A stretch of DNA of 64,000 bases from Paraburkholderia xenovorans LB400. GTDB taxonomy: Bacteria; Pseudomonadota; Gammaproteobacteria; Burkholderiales; Burkholderiaceae. The stretch covers positions 3,038,001-3,102,000 of the forward strand of contig NC_007952.1 in the NCBI RefSeq assembly GCF_000013645.1, read 5' to 3'. The notes beneath the pieces are model-generated. The model was not told the DNA's origin. It did no database searches and saw only the letters and a program-made list of their open reading frames with translations. The translations under genes and the position numbers were made by a program. Shown here in pieces: positions 44,506 to 53,637 of this stretch; within the stretch, counting starts at the first letter, position 1, and every line of letters begins with the position of its first letter.

Positions 44506-45621
44506 ATGAGCACTCTTTTCTCCCCGCTGCAACTGCGTGGCCTGCAAGTTCCGAATCCCATCGTCGTGTCGCCCATGTGCCAATACGTCGCCGTCGACGG
44601 CAGAGCCGGATCGTGGCATGTCATGCACTACGGCGGATTGGCACTGTCGGGAGCGGGTACGCTGTTTATCGAATCGACCGCCGTGGAACCTGAAGGCCGC
44701 ATCACGCCAGGGGACCTCGGACTTTGGGACGACGCGACGCATTCGGCGCTCGCCCATGTGGTGGACGGCATTCGCGCTCACACGCCTACGCGCGTGATCC
44801 TTCAGCTCTCGCACGCCGGGCGGAAAGCATCGAGCGAGGTGCCGTGGCGAAACGGGCAACTGCTTACGCCCGAGGCCGGGGGGTGGCGTCCATATGGTCC
44901 ATCGGCTACGCCGCATCATCCTGAAGAAGCGGCGCCTGTCGCGCTCGATACGGCTGGGCTTGACCGTGTGCGAAACGCCTACGTGGCCGCGGCCCGGCGC
45001 GCAGTGAGACTGGGCGTCGACGGCATCGAGCTGCACGGCGGCCACGGCTACCTGCTGCACCAGTTCCTGTCGCCCATTGCCAACGAGCGCACCGACGCCT
45101 ATGGCGGGAGTCTTGAGAATCGCATGCGCTTTCCGCTAGAGGTGATAGAGGCGGTGCGCGAAGTGTTGCCTTCCGGTATGCCACTGGGTATCAAGCTATC
45201 CGCGTCGGACTGGATGGACGCGGGCTGGGATCTCTCACAGAGCGTTGAATTCTCCAGGCAGGCGAAGCGGCGAGGTATCGACTGGGTGACGGCGTCCTCC
45301 GGCGGCATCTCCCCGTTGCAAAAGATTCAGGTCGCTCCGAACTACCAGGTACCGTTCTCGAAGCGCATTCGCGAGGAGGCCGGAGTCGACACGATCGCCG
45401 TAGGGCTGGTCACGGCGCCGACACAGGCCGAAGACATTGTCGCTTCGGGCAGCGCCGATCTGGTCGCGATCGCACGCGGCATGCTTTTCAATCCGCGATG
45501 GGGATGGCATGCCGCGGCGGACCTGGGCGGCACAATTGACGGGGTCCCGCCGTCCTACTGGCGCGCCGCGCCACAGGGGAATTCGGGCATCTTTGCACAG
45601 GCGACCTTCGGCTCACGGTGA
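44506..45621 (+). CDS. old yellow enzyme (YqjM-like NADPH:flavin oxidoreductase)
   Basis: A 371-aa FMN ene-reductase. SPLQLRGLQVPNPIVVSPMC begins the TIM barrel, and the cysteine in that segment is the redox-tuning Cys of YqjM-class enzymes. QLSHAGRKASSE and HGGHGYLLHQFLSPIANERT contain substrate-binding residues. It reduces activated C=C bonds in enones or nitro compounds. AGGAA precedes the ATG, and it is co-transcribed with the SDR gene. Confidence 0.93.
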   Translation: MSTLFSPLQLRGLQVPNPIVVSPMCQYVAVDGRAGSWHVMHYGGLALSGAGTLFIESTAVEPEGRITPGDLGLWDDATHSALAHVVDGIRAHTPTRVILQLSHAGRKASSEVPWRNGQLLTPEAGGWRPYGPSATPHHPEEAAPVALDTAGLDRVRNAYVAAARRAVRLGVDGIELHGGHGYLLHQFLSPIANERTDAYGGSLENRMRFPLEVIEAVREVLPSGMPLGIKLSASDWMDAGWDLSQSVEFSRQAKRRGIDWVTASSGGISPLQKIQVAPNYQVPFSKRIREEAGVDTIAVGLVTAPTQAEDIVASGSADLVAIARGMLFNPRWGWHAAADLGGTIDGVPPSYWRAAPQGNSGIFAQATFGSR

Positions 45622-45690
45622 ACTGCCGCCTTCGGCCGGCGATTCAGTTGATGTTATCGACACGGAAGCCACGTTGCCGGCCGCGATGCT

Positions 45691-46044
45691 TCAACTATTG
45701 CGCGGGGCATCACGCCCAACGGCGATTGGCGTCACAGCTACGACAAAACTTAGCTTGATCCCCTCGCCGAACTGCCTCGACGCCTGGTCGATTGGATCAT
45801 ACGTCATGCTCATGTATTGCTTGATGTCCGGCTGGCCTAGTGCAATCAAGCTGAGCATGGCTGCTCCGAGCCGTCGCGCGAACGCGTCGTCAAGCTTGAA
45901 ATCGAACTCATCCAGCAATATCGGCATTTCGAGCTTTCCGGCGACGATTGTGGTCAGCCTGGCCGGGTCAACTGCCTGCACGATCAACTGTTGGCGATCT
46001 TCTGCATAGGTCACAATTATCGAATAAGGCGTGTGCTTGACCAT
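45691..46044 (-). CDS. hypothetical protein
   Basis: A 117-aa soluble protein of unknown function with mixed alpha/beta content. ATG 46044 is chosen because AGAGG lies six bases upstream; a GTG at 46059 adds five residues. Its C-terminal region, FARRLGAAMLSLIALGQPDI onward, is duplicated as a fragment next to the efflux-pump gene at 37.5 kb. This makes it the probable intact parent of that fragment. Confidence 0.6.
   Translation of the reverse strand: MVKHTPYSIIVTYAEDRQQLIVQAVDPARLTTIVAGKLEMPILLDEFDFKLDDAFARRLGAAMLSLIALGQPDIKQYMSMTYDPIDQASRQFGEGIKLSFVVAVTPIAVGRDAPRNS
45747..45882 (-). repeat. 136-bp direct repeat, copy B
   Basis: This copy lies inside the intact hypothetical gene. It differs from 37503-37638 at four positions, and the copies are 8.2 kb apart in the same orientation. 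Confidence 0.93.
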
Positions 46045-46059
46045 CAATATCCTCTGCAC

Positions 46060-46498
46060 CGTTTGTAATTTCTGAATGCATTAAGCTTGCACTGGGCGAC
46101 GCCGCGCGTCCCGAGCGCGCCTTCTCCGCCGCCGTGACTTTCAGGGAAATACAAATGTGTGGAAATCCGATAATTCTTAAATAATTGTGACGTCGTTTTG
46201 CTCCTACAAACACACCACCAATGGAGAAGCAATCTGTAGGAAAACACCCGCCTTTTTCACCAGACATGACTGAATCACGACGATGACTCTGGGAATGGCA
46301 GAACGCCCGGAATCCGCGACAACGCATCTTCAAAGAGAGACTGCTCGCGTGTCGTTTATGATGAGCAGGTACGTTGACGTCTCGCGATGCAGACGAGTTT
46401 CACAGTGACGGCAGTCATTCGTCATGCTTTGCATTTGAAAACCGCAATCCCGATCAAACGCGGCTACCCACGTCCCGCTATGCTGGTTCCATGCTGAC
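46060..46498. other. intergenic stretch without recognised gene
   Basis: About 440 bases. A 21-codon ORF after 46218 (MEKQSVGKHPPF...) has no clear ribosome-binding site and was not called. The area is AT-richer than flanking genes and must contain the promoters of the hypothetical gene and the AraC gene. Confidence 0.4.
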
Positions 46499-47344
46499 AT
46501 GAGAGCCCATATGAACCCGGTTGGAAAAGCGCTCTGGTTTATCGAAAGCCACTTTGCCCGCGAGTTGACGCTCGACGAGATCGCGAACTGCGGATGCGTG
46601 TCGCGCTTTCATCTGGCGAGGGCTTTCGAAGCGGCCACGGGGTTTTCGGTGATGCGCTATGTGCGCGGGCGTCGCTTGAGCGAAGCGGCGCGTCGGCTGG
46701 CGAGCGGCGCACCGGATATCCTCGCGGTCGCCATCGACGCCGGCTACGGTTCTCACGAGGCATTCACGCGTGCATTTCGCGAGCAATTCGGGCTCACGCC
46801 CGACGCGCTGCGCGCGCGTGGTCATCTCGACAATCTCGCCCTCGTGGAGCCGATCAAAATGGACGAAACCCTGCTTACCCGTCTCGAACCACCGCGCTTT
46901 GAAGACGGCAAAGCGTTTCTTGTCGCGGGTCTGAACGAGCGCTACACCAACGAGACCTGTGCCGCGATTCCGTCGCAGTGGCAGCGTTTTGGTGATTACT
47001 TCGGCAAGGTGCCGGGGCAGGTCGGCAATGTGGCGTATGGCGTTTGCTATAACGCGGACGACAACGGCAACATCGATTATCTGTGTGGCGTTGAAGTCAG
47101 CGACTTCTCGGCTTTGCCTGCGGAGTTGAGCCGTTTGCGCATTTCGCCGCAGCGGTATGCGGTGTTTAGCCATCGCGAGCATGTTTCGACTATCCGGCGC
47201 ACGTGGAATACGATCTGGAATCAGTGGCTGCCGGCATCGGGACATATTCCCGCCGATGCGCCGAACTTCGAGCGCTATGACGCGAAGTTCGATCCCGTCA
47301 GCGGGATGGGCGGGCTTGAGATCTGGTTGCCGTTGAAGAATTGA
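46499..47344 (+). CDS. AraC-family regulator with GyrI-like domain
   Basis: A 281-aa regulator with the DNA-binding domain at the N-terminus (about 1-105; LTLDEIANCGCVSRFHLARA and AGYGSHEAFTRAFREQFG). A C-terminal GyrI/Rob-like small-molecule binding domain (about 125-281) ends in GGLEIWLPLK. This is the Rob/BmrR-type layout that senses hydrophobic compounds and activates efflux. A second in-frame ATG at 46511 is a possible alternative start. Its neighbour before the 37.5-45.9 kb block would be the DHA2 efflux pump, a plausible target; that is inference. Confidence 0.9.
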   Translation: MRAHMNPVGKALWFIESHFARELTLDEIANCGCVSRFHLARAFEAATGFSVMRYVRGRRLSEAARRLASGAPDILAVAIDAGYGSHEAFTRAFREQFGLTPDALRARGHLDNLALVEPIKMDETLLTRLEPPRFEDGKAFLVAGLNERYTNETCAAIPSQWQRFGDYFGKVPGQVGNVAYGVCYNADDNGNIDYLCGVEVSDFSALPAELSRLRISPQRYAVFSHREHVSTIRRTWNTIWNQWLPASGHIPADAPNFERYDAKFDPVSGMGGLEIWLPLKN

Positions 47345-47380
47345 AGAACTCGCGCGCCTGTCACGACGATGCACGCGCCC

Positions 47381-47496
47381 GATGTCAACGAGATCAATCG
47401 CGAGACTACCTTTTCGCGCTGAACGCCTTGATCGAAGCCGCGCGCGCCGGCAATGCGGGCCGCGGCTTCGCCGTGGTGGCGAATCAGGTCAAGCGG
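47381..47496 (+). pseudogene. methyl-accepting chemotaxis protein fragment
   Basis: DVNEINRETT is read in one frame. After a one-base loss ALNALIEAARAGNAGRGFAVVANQVK follows in another. This is the highly conserved hairpin tip of the chemoreceptor signalling domain. Everything upstream and downstream of it is missing. Confidence 0.8.
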
Positions 47497-47570
47497 TGGC
47501 GTACGGTTGCGCCACCTTCTTTTAATCGTTCAGTCTATCGCCCATGCCGATTGCTGACGTTTTGCGACGC

Positions 47571-48026
47571 TTAGTGTGGCGCGGCGGCCGGTTGCTGGGT
47601 CGCGTCGGGTCTTAGCGTGGCTGCACTTTTTGATGATGCGCTTTTGGGCTGTGGCGCGTTGGCGGAGGCTTTCGCTCTCTGCGATGCTTCGGCCAGCAGG
47701 TTGGCTGCATGGCGTGCGGTGATGCGGCTATGCGAGACGCCCTTCGCGTCGAGTGCGATTACCTGGAATAACTCGCGGTCGCATTCGAGTTCCTGCTGAT
47801 ACTGCTCGGCCGTGTCCACCAGCAATTCAAGGAGCGTCTGACGACGCTTTCTCTCATCGCTCGTGATGGCAGGATTCCTACATATTGAGGACGCAAGTGT
47901 GATCAAGGTGTCCAATTGACCTACTTGTCGGTCGCATAAGTGGAATGCGGATAGGGCGAGTTTTTCGTATTGGAGGGCGTCGACGGGCGGGCGTGATGCT
48001 GCCTGGTTTTTGATGGACTTGGTCAT
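47571..48026 (-). CDS. hypothetical helical protein
   Basis: A 151-aa unrecognised protein. The central part (about 18-120) is predicted helical (YEKLALSAFHLCDRQVGQLD, ERKRRQTLLELLVDTAEQYQ), and the C-terminus is low-complexity Ala/Pro/Ser. The ATG at 48026 has GGAGA six bases upstream. The open frame continues into the structured RNA upstream, which argues against the longer start. The compact RNA element at 48100-48235 lies 74 bases upstream and is probably its leader or antisense regulator. Confidence 0.65.
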   Translation of the reverse strand: MTKSIKNQAASRPPVDALQYEKLALSAFHLCDRQVGQLDTLITLASSICRNPAITSDERKRRQTLLELLVDTAEQYQQELECDRELFQVIALDAKGVSHSRITARHAANLLAEASQRAKASANAPQPKSASSKSAATLRPDATQQPAAAPH

Positions 48027-48099
48027 GGTGCGTCTCCCTGGTGATTCCTTGGATCGCCCGACACTCGCTTGCAAAGGGGTGAGCGGGCACGTGACGGGA

Positions 48100-48235
48100 T
48101 TGGAAGACCGGGCTTGAAACAAACCGGCGAGCCTTGCGGCTCCCCCACCACAGCCCGCCCATTGAAATATAGACGTGCAGGGTTAGACGCACGACCCGCC
48201 TGGGCGGGTGTGCGGTTTCAAGCACAGGCTTCCAA
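48100..48235 (-). ncRNA. structured RNA, C4-antisense-like
   Basis: Complementary blocks fold this into a closed multi-stem element. TTGGAAG (48100-48106) pairs with CTTCCAA (48229-48235). CTTGAAAC (48113-48120) pairs with GTTTCAAG (48215-48222). An 11-bp hairpin lies at 48188-48214 (CGCAC...GTGCG around CCCGC/GCGGG). A GAGCC/GGCTC hairpin at 48129-48142 has a GCAA (GNRA) tetraloop when read on the minus strand, which favours that strand. The sequence pattern GGTTTG...CTTCCAATCCCG recalls prophage C4 antisense RNAs; that is memory, not a search. Confidence 0.5.
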
Positions 48236-48692
48236 ACCTGGTCGCTGGATGTTTGCCGACGACCCAAGAATTATAAATCAGGGCAGACCGGTTGCCGTCA
48301 ACTGTGTGGGCTAAATATTTGATTTGGGGCGTGGGGACGAGGACGAATTGTGACCGGGGTAACGGATATTCGGCCAATACAAGCATTTCAATCGTGGGGA
48401 GCGCTTATCAGTCAATGTCGCAATTTGTCAAAACTATATGGGTTTTGAGCTGCCGAACAAACTCGACCATATGCGACTCGTAAGTTGAGTGTCGAAAGAG
48501 GCCGCTTCGCATACAGGTAGGCGTTTGCCCAAGACGCCTTTACGGCTTTGCTTGACCGACGCATGCGGACGGTCAATCGCCACGCATCGGCTGCAAATTA
48601 CCCCGCCACCAATGTGATCACCAGATATACCCTCGCGCGAAAATTCGCCATAATGGCGCGCTTAGATTTCCGAATAAAATGAGGGGAGCCTT
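48236..48692. other. intergenic stretch without recognised gene
   Basis: About 450 bases of AT-richer sequence with no supportable ORF. It separates the structured RNA from the DUF5655 gene. The last 30 bases hold that gene's GGGGAG ribosome-binding site. Confidence 0.4.
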
Positions 48693-49661
48693 ATGAGCGA
48701 CATTCAGCTGTTTCGTCTCCTGAATGGAGCAGCGAGCGAGTTGCCAAGCCAAGTCGCGAGGCTGGAGAAACACTTGCAAAGCTTGATGGAAGCCAACATG
48801 CAAACGTTGCTCGGCGCGCGTTTCCTTGCCAGCGAATATACGACCGGCAAGACCCATCGGGGTCGCATCGATTCGCTAGGTCTCGACGAGAACGGCTGTC
48901 CGATCATTATCGAATACAAACGGCATAGTAACGAAAACGTCATAAACCAAGGGTTGTACTACCTCGACTGGCTGCTCGATCATCAAGCGGAGTTCCGCTG
49001 GCTAGTGATGGACAAGCTTGGCAAAGATGAGGCAGATAAGATCGAATGGGCCGGCACGCGCCTGTTGTGCATCGCAGCCGATTTCACACGCTACGACCAG
49101 CACGCCGTGCAACAGATCCCGCGAAATGTCGAGCTGATTCGATACAAGCTTTTCGGAGATGATTTGCTGCTTCTTGAATTGGTCAATGCTCAGAGCACCC
49201 CTGAAACCGTCGTGAGCGAGTCAACGGCTACGAGCGCAGCCCCTCCGGTACAACAGGTCTCCGCGACTGCGGGGGTCTCCACGTCGGAGGCCCCGAAGTC
49301 GACGGGAAAGGACAAGACGGTCGAAGAGCAGCTTGCGCTTGCGTCCCCCGAAATACGTGACCTCTACGCCAGTATCGCCAGTTTTCTTCTGAGTCTCGGG
49401 GACGATGTGCAGGAAAAACGGCTAAAGCTCTATACGGCGTTTCGGCGCTTGAAGAATTTCGCATGCGCGATCCCGTACCCGAACAGGATACTGATCATCC
49501 TGAAGCTCGATCCCAGCACGGTCGCCTTAGAAGAAGGCTTTTCCCGAGATATTAGCCAGATCGGCCATTGGGGCACTGGAGACGTCGAACTGGCATTGCG
49601 CGGCCAAGCCGATTTCGACCGCGCGAAGACGTTGCTTGAGCGCAGCTATACCGAGGCGTAA
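48693..49661 (+). CDS. DUF5655 protein with nuclease-like N-terminal domain
   Basis: A 322-aa protein. The N-terminal half (about 1-160) has a PD-(D/E)XK-like core: GRIDSLGLDENG then IIIEYKRHSNENVINQ, with Asp, Glu and Lys in the expected order as in NucS-like endonucleases. A Ser/Thr/Ala-rich linker (about 170-205) leads to a DUF5655 domain (TVEEQLALASPEIRDLYASI ... ISQIGHWGTGDVELALRG). GGGGAG precedes the ATG. A role in DNA processing or defence is possible but not established for the family. Confidence 0.8.
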   Translation: MSDIQLFRLLNGAASELPSQVARLEKHLQSLMEANMQTLLGARFLASEYTTGKTHRGRIDSLGLDENGCPIIIEYKRHSNENVINQGLYYLDWLLDHQAEFRWLVMDKLGKDEADKIEWAGTRLLCIAADFTRYDQHAVQQIPRNVELIRYKLFGDDLLLLELVNAQSTPETVVSESTATSAAPPVQQVSATAGVSTSEAPKSTGKDKTVEEQLALASPEIRDLYASIASFLLSLGDDVQEKRLKLYTAFRRLKNFACAIPYPNRILIILKLDPSTVALEEGFSRDISQIGHWGTGDVELALRGQADFDRAKTLLERSYTEA

Positions 49662-49731
49662 GCAGAGTTCTCACATACGAAGGCCGATAGATTTGATAGA
49701 TATGTGCCGGTCGTTGTTATGACCGACTGAA

Positions 49732-50211
49732 TCAACTCGGCGCGGTGGCCGCCATCAACCCAAAGACGTTCGGATGGCGATCCGAGCGGCTGCTGCGCAG
49801 ACTGGCGTATAGATCCTTTTTTGCCGTCGCACCGTTGGCGGCCTTGATCGCGGTGAATTCAGGAAACCCCTTCGCATTCGCCGAAAGCACTTCAGAGCCG
49901 TCAGTCGCCCAGCGCTTCCATGCCGTGAAGGTTTTGACTCCTGCCGGAACATACTTGCCAAGTGCTTCGCGATCCCTGTCGGTGAGATCGGTGAAGGTGA
50001 CCTGAACCTCGACATTCTCAGTAGTCACCCCGAAGGAGCAGTCCTTTTCCGTCAGCGAACCGGGTTTGCCGTTAAAGTACCAGTCGAGTGCTCGAAGCAC
50101 AGTTGACTTGCCGGCACCGTTCGGCCCGATAAATGTCGTGATCGTATCGAAGGGGATCGTCACGTCTTTCAACGTGCGAAAGTTTTTTATGCGAACAGTA
50201 TGAATCTTCAT
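49732..50211 (-). pseudogene. truncated OLD-type AAA ATPase
   Basis: The N-terminal 160 residues of an OLD/RecF-like ATPase: MKIHTVRIKNFRTLKDVTIP, Walker A GPNGAGKSTVLRAL and the lobe VTFTDLTDRDREALGKYV. The frame ends soon after KKDLYASLR in an unrelated tail. The signature motif, Walker B and C-terminal nuclease domain are absent, with only 70 bases before the next gene. It could be expressed as a short protein but would not hydrolyse ATP in the normal way. Confidence 0.75.
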
Positions 50212-50387
50212 TGTGGATCCCAGCTTATTGTGCTTTTTTGCCGAACGAGGACTTTGCACATACGGATTCACAGCAGAAGAGCAGCCTACCGCTAGATCAT
50301 TCACTAACTGAGCGCGCCGCCGCGTGGAAATCTGCGACCGTTTCGTTTTGTGTCGCAGTAGGAACCGCTGGCGCTTGCCTCCGAGGT

Positions 50388-50681
50388 CTAGTCAACGATG
50401 GCTATACGTGAATCCCAAGAGCTATGCTTTCCTGACGGAATGGAACGGCGTCCGGGGAACGTTTGGGCGAGGATCGTAAGCCGTGATATTTGATTAAGGT
50501 CAAAACGCCTCCAGTCAGGAAGGCCACCGTTGCTACTTTGCCCCCCCGTCTGATAGCCGAGAATTTGCCAAGCTCCATTCGTAACGCCATATACATGAGG
50601 TTCGGCAATGCGCTGGAGGTTGCGGTAATAGAACTCTATTAACTGCTTATTCGCAATAGCTTCTAATATTAATTTTTCCAC
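50388..50681 (-). CDS. WYL-like small protein
   Basis: A 97-aa protein resembling a single WYL-type ligand domain without a helix-turn-helix: LIEFYYRNLQRIAEPHVYGV then WQILGYQTGGQSSNGGLPDW and RRFDLNQISRLTIL. WYL domains bind nucleotides or nucleic acid and often regulate defence systems. Its location next to a broken OLD-type ATPase and a nuclease-like protein fits that setting. AT-richer than the core genes. Confidence 0.65.
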   Translation of the reverse strand: MEKLILEAIANKQLIEFYYRNLQRIAEPHVYGVTNGAWQILGYQTGGQSSNGGLPDWRRFDLNQISRLTILAQTFPGRRSIPSGKHSSWDSRIAIVD

Positions 50682-50898
50682 TCGGCCCTCATTTTTTGTT
50701 CGGCAAGGCGGCTCGCACGAAGGAAACCATTCGATATCGCACGGGCAACATTTGCCATAGCTACCTGACCAATACCGTTACTCGAATAAGCGCAACGGCC
50801 GAACAGTGTACATAACATCTCCGGTAGGTTTCTGGTTCCTCCTCCCGAGGCGGTTAAGATAACGAGCAACACGTACATCCTCCGCAAAAAAAACCACC

Positions 50899-52026
50899 CT
50901 AAAGAATACTACCCAGCCCCTTCACAAACCTCCCCACCGCCCCCTCAACATCATGCAGCTTATCCAACCCAAACAACCCAATCCGAAAGGTCTTAAAATC
51001 CTGCGGCTCATCACATTGAAGCGGAACCCCAGCCGCAATCTGCAACCCGGCATCAGCGAACTTCTTCCCAGACCGTATCCCATCATCATCGGTATAACTA
51101 ACAACAACACCCGGCGCCTCAAACCCCTCAGCCGCCACGCTCCTAAACCCCCTATCCGCAAGAACTGACCGAACCCGCCGCCCAAGCTCAACCTGCTCCG
51201 CCCTCACCTTATCGAAGCCATAAGCCTCAGTCTCCTTCATAACATCACGCAAAGTCGCAAGCCCGTCCGTGGGCATCGTCGCGTGGTACGCGAATCCACC
51301 GTTCTCGTAGGCTTCCATGATCTGCAACCACTTGCGAAGATCACAAGCGAAGCTAGTGCTAGTCGTCCCTTCGATTCTTTCACGAGCAAGCTCACCAAGC
51401 ATAACCAGCCCGCAACAAGGCGACGCGCTCCATCCCTTCTGCGGCGCGCTGATCAGAACGTCAACGCCGCTCGCCTTCATATCGACCCACACCGTACCGG
51501 ACGCAATGCAATCCAGCACAAACATACCGTCGACGGCATGCACAGCGTCGGCCACCGCACGCAAATAAGCGTCCGGCAGCATGATCCCGGATGCAGTTTC
51601 GACATGCGGCGCAAAGACCAGATCCGGCTTGTTTTCCCTGATCGCCGCGACCACCTCTTCGATCGGCGGCGGTGCATAGGCAGCCTGTCTGCCTTCTTCG
51701 ACCGGGCGCGCCTTCAGCACGATCGATTCAGACGGAATGCCGCCCATGTCGAAAATCTGCGTCCAGCGATAACTGAACCAGCCATTGCGGATGACAAGAC
51801 ATTTCCTGTTCGTTGCGAACTGCCGGGCAACGGCTTCCATGCCGAAAGTCCCGCTGCCCGGGACGACAACGGCCGACTTCGCGTTGTAGACCTTCTTCAG
51901 AGAATTGGAAATATCGCGCATGACTCCTTGAAAGAGCTGCGACATATGATTGAGTGATCGGTCGGTGTAAACGACTGAATATTCGAGGAGCCCCTCGCGG
52001 TCGACATCGGGAAGTAAGCCTGGCAC
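50899..52026 (-). CDS. class V aminotransferase (alanine-glyoxylate / serine-pyruvate type)
   Basis: A 375-aa PLP enzyme of fold type I. VVVPGSGTFGMEAVARQF binds the cofactor phosphate, and VDMKASGVDVLISAPQKGWS contains the Schiff-base Lys in SAPQKGW. It likely transfers the amino group between an amino acid and glyoxylate or pyruvate. The start is GTG with CGGAGA upstream. The last 100 codons use G and T at third positions far more than the first 200, giving a C-depleted coding strand. Confidence 0.88.
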   Translation of the reverse strand: MPGLLPDVDREGLLEYSVVYTDRSLNHMSQLFQGVMRDISNSLKKVYNAKSAVVVPGSGTFGMEAVARQFATNRKCLVIRNGWFSYRWTQIFDMGGIPSESIVLKARPVEEGRQAAYAPPPIEEVVAAIRENKPDLVFAPHVETASGIMLPDAYLRAVADAVHAVDGMFVLDCIASGTVWVDMKASGVDVLISAPQKGWSASPCCGLVMLGELARERIEGTTSTSFACDLRKWLQIMEAYENGGFAYHATMPTDGLATLRDVMKETEAYGFDKVRAEQVELGRRVRSVLADRGFRSVAAEGFEAPGVVVSYTDDDGIRSGKKFADAGLQIAAGVPLQCDEPQDFKTFRIGLFGLDKLHDVEGAVGRFVKGLGSIL

Positions 52027-52259
52027 GTTTGTCTCCGGTTATGAACGAATATAAGTTTCTACAACAGATTCTAACGAAAGCCACCTGTGGCTGCGGCAAA
52101 GGCATGTGATGTCGGCCCTTTGCGCCGGCCGCCGCCAAGCCTGAGCGAAAAACCCGCCTGACTTGATGGAAAGAACCACGCCGTCGGTTTGAGCCATCGG
52201 CATGCCCTGTACGGGCCGACCTTCCACTTGGAACTATACTGGGACACCTGGAGGTTCCA

Positions 52260-53069
52260 ATGGCCGAACACGAAAAACCGCATCCACTACGCCCGTTCCT
52301 GAAAAACTGGATTTGGGAGCATGGACGAATCGGCACTCGCTATCTGGACTGCGTCGATGGCGAGATCAAGTTCGACGAAGGCAAGAAATCGCATTTCGCA
52401 GCCGAGAAATACACCTACGTGCCCCTTGGCAAGAGCGCTCTGGACGATACATCCACATCCAAGGATAGTCCCGCGATCCAGGAAGCGGGACTCGCCAGAT
52501 TTCTGCGAGCCGCGCAGTTGGGAACACCAGCGGAAGCCGGTTCTGTAGCGGAGGTTCAACGCGCCGTGCAGGACTGCATCGAACTCGGCCTGTTCAGCAC
52601 ATATCAACATGCGGCTCGTGAGGCATTGGCCCGCTACGCGGAAGAACCCATGTTCGAGGACGAGATCCGCGCGGCCGTTGTCGACGATATCCGGCGCATC
52701 TACGCCGGCATGCCGGAACAACTGGCGCTGTACGATTTCAGCGTGCTTTACGGCTTGCCCACACCGCTGCTGATCAGCGAGTCGCCCTTCATCGACTGGC
52801 GCGTGCGCATCAGCCCTGCACTCCCGTTTGTATCGCTTCCGCTGGGACCTTACTGCCTGCTCGTGGGCGCGCCGTCAGGCAGGCAGAGTCGCGTCGGCTC
52901 GGTGGTCTGGAAGGCCGCCTCCGCGCTGGGCCCGCTGAAGGACCATAACCGCCAGATCGCGGAGCACGCACGTCTGTGGCTGGTGGCGACGTCTGATGAT
53001 CAACTCGTCCCGGCGCAGGGCCGCATTGCCGCGGCCGCGGGCTCCAGGCCAGAGGAGGCTAAGCGCTAA
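52260..53069 (+). CDS. hypothetical protein, possibly DUF4238-like
   Basis: A 269-aa soluble protein without a firm family. The layout weakly recalls DUF4238 proteins: an early aromatic region, a middle helical part (EVQRAVQDCIELGLFSTYQHAA), LISESPFIDW where DUF4238 has a TSDNP-like motif, and FVSLPLGPYCLLVGAP. The start is clear, with GGAGG five bases upstream. It is not obviously linked to neighbours. Confidence 0.55.
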   Translation: MAEHEKPHPLRPFLKNWIWEHGRIGTRYLDCVDGEIKFDEGKKSHFAAEKYTYVPLGKSALDDTSTSKDSPAIQEAGLARFLRAAQLGTPAEAGSVAEVQRAVQDCIELGLFSTYQHAAREALARYAEEPMFEDEIRAAVVDDIRRIYAGMPEQLALYDFSVLYGLPTPLLISESPFIDWRVRISPALPFVSLPLGPYCLLVGAPSGRQSRVGSVVWKAASALGPLKDHNRQIAEHARLWLVATSDDQLVPAQGRIAAAAGSRPEEAKR

Positions 53070-53236
53070 ACGCCCGGCAAACATCGGCGACGAGTGAGTA
53101 CTGGTGTGATGACGAACGCAAGCTGCTGCGCGCGCCGCGGTCGGCTCTAAGGGTTTGTACTTATTTCCACAACATTGTTTTGTTTTGCAGACACTTAATT
53201 GCGAGCGGCCCCCGGCCTAGACTGCAATCACTGAAA

Positions 53237-53254
53237 CGCAAACGGGTGTTTGCG
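53237..53254 (+). promoter_or_regulatory. 5'-UTR hairpin of the small exported protein
   Basis: CGCAAAC/GTTTGCG with a GGGT loop, ending 27 bases before the ATG. It could stabilise the mRNA or regulate the strong ribosome-binding site. Confidence 0.4.
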
Positions 53255-53281
53255 GACAAACAAAGTCTGGAGGTAAGCATC

Positions 53282-53554
53282 ATGAAACTCGTTCAATCGT
53301 TGATCGTCGCAGCCGCTCTTGCGATTCCCGCCGTATCCTCTTTTGCTCAATCGAACGACGCGGTCGCTCCGAGCAATGCTCAGGCCGCACAAACTAGCGT
53401 TGGCGGCGTCGCTGACGGTACTTCAGCGTCAGGCAGCCATCCTCACCTGCGTTCGTTCGGCACCGCTGTGTCCCACCTGGAACATAAAATTCAAGGCTCC
53501 ATTCGCCCCGATCCGAATGATGGAATGAAGCCCGTATTTTTCGGCGGCGCGTAA
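53282..53554 (+). CDS. small exported protein
   Basis: A 90-aa protein with a clear signal peptide (MKLVQSLIVAAALAIPAVSS, cleavage after SFA) and a short, disordered Ser/Ala/Gly-rich mature part ending in PNDGMKPVFFGGA. It resembles the abundant small periplasmic proteins of Burkholderia, whose function is unknown. GGAGG lies eight bases upstream, and a strong terminator follows at 53638, so it is a single-gene transcript. Confidence 0.75.
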   Translation: MKLVQSLIVAAALAIPAVSSFAQSNDAVAPSNAQAAQTSVGGVADGTSASGSHPHLRSFGTAVSHLEHKIQGSIRPDPNDGMKPVFFGGA

Positions 53555-53637
53555 ATTGACCGGATTGATTACAGTCTCGTGTCGCTGATTGAGTGGTGGG
53601 CAGACGTCGTTGGACTGTTGAGGGAATAACGTTATAG

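Noticed and set aside
46218..46283. 21-codon ORF in the intergenic region before the AraC gene
   Set aside because: No ribosome-binding site and no recognised similarity.
48027..48267. Small ORFs across the structured RNA
   Set aside because: They are in-frame read-through of the RNA stems; the paired blocks and GNRA loop explain the sequence better than coding.
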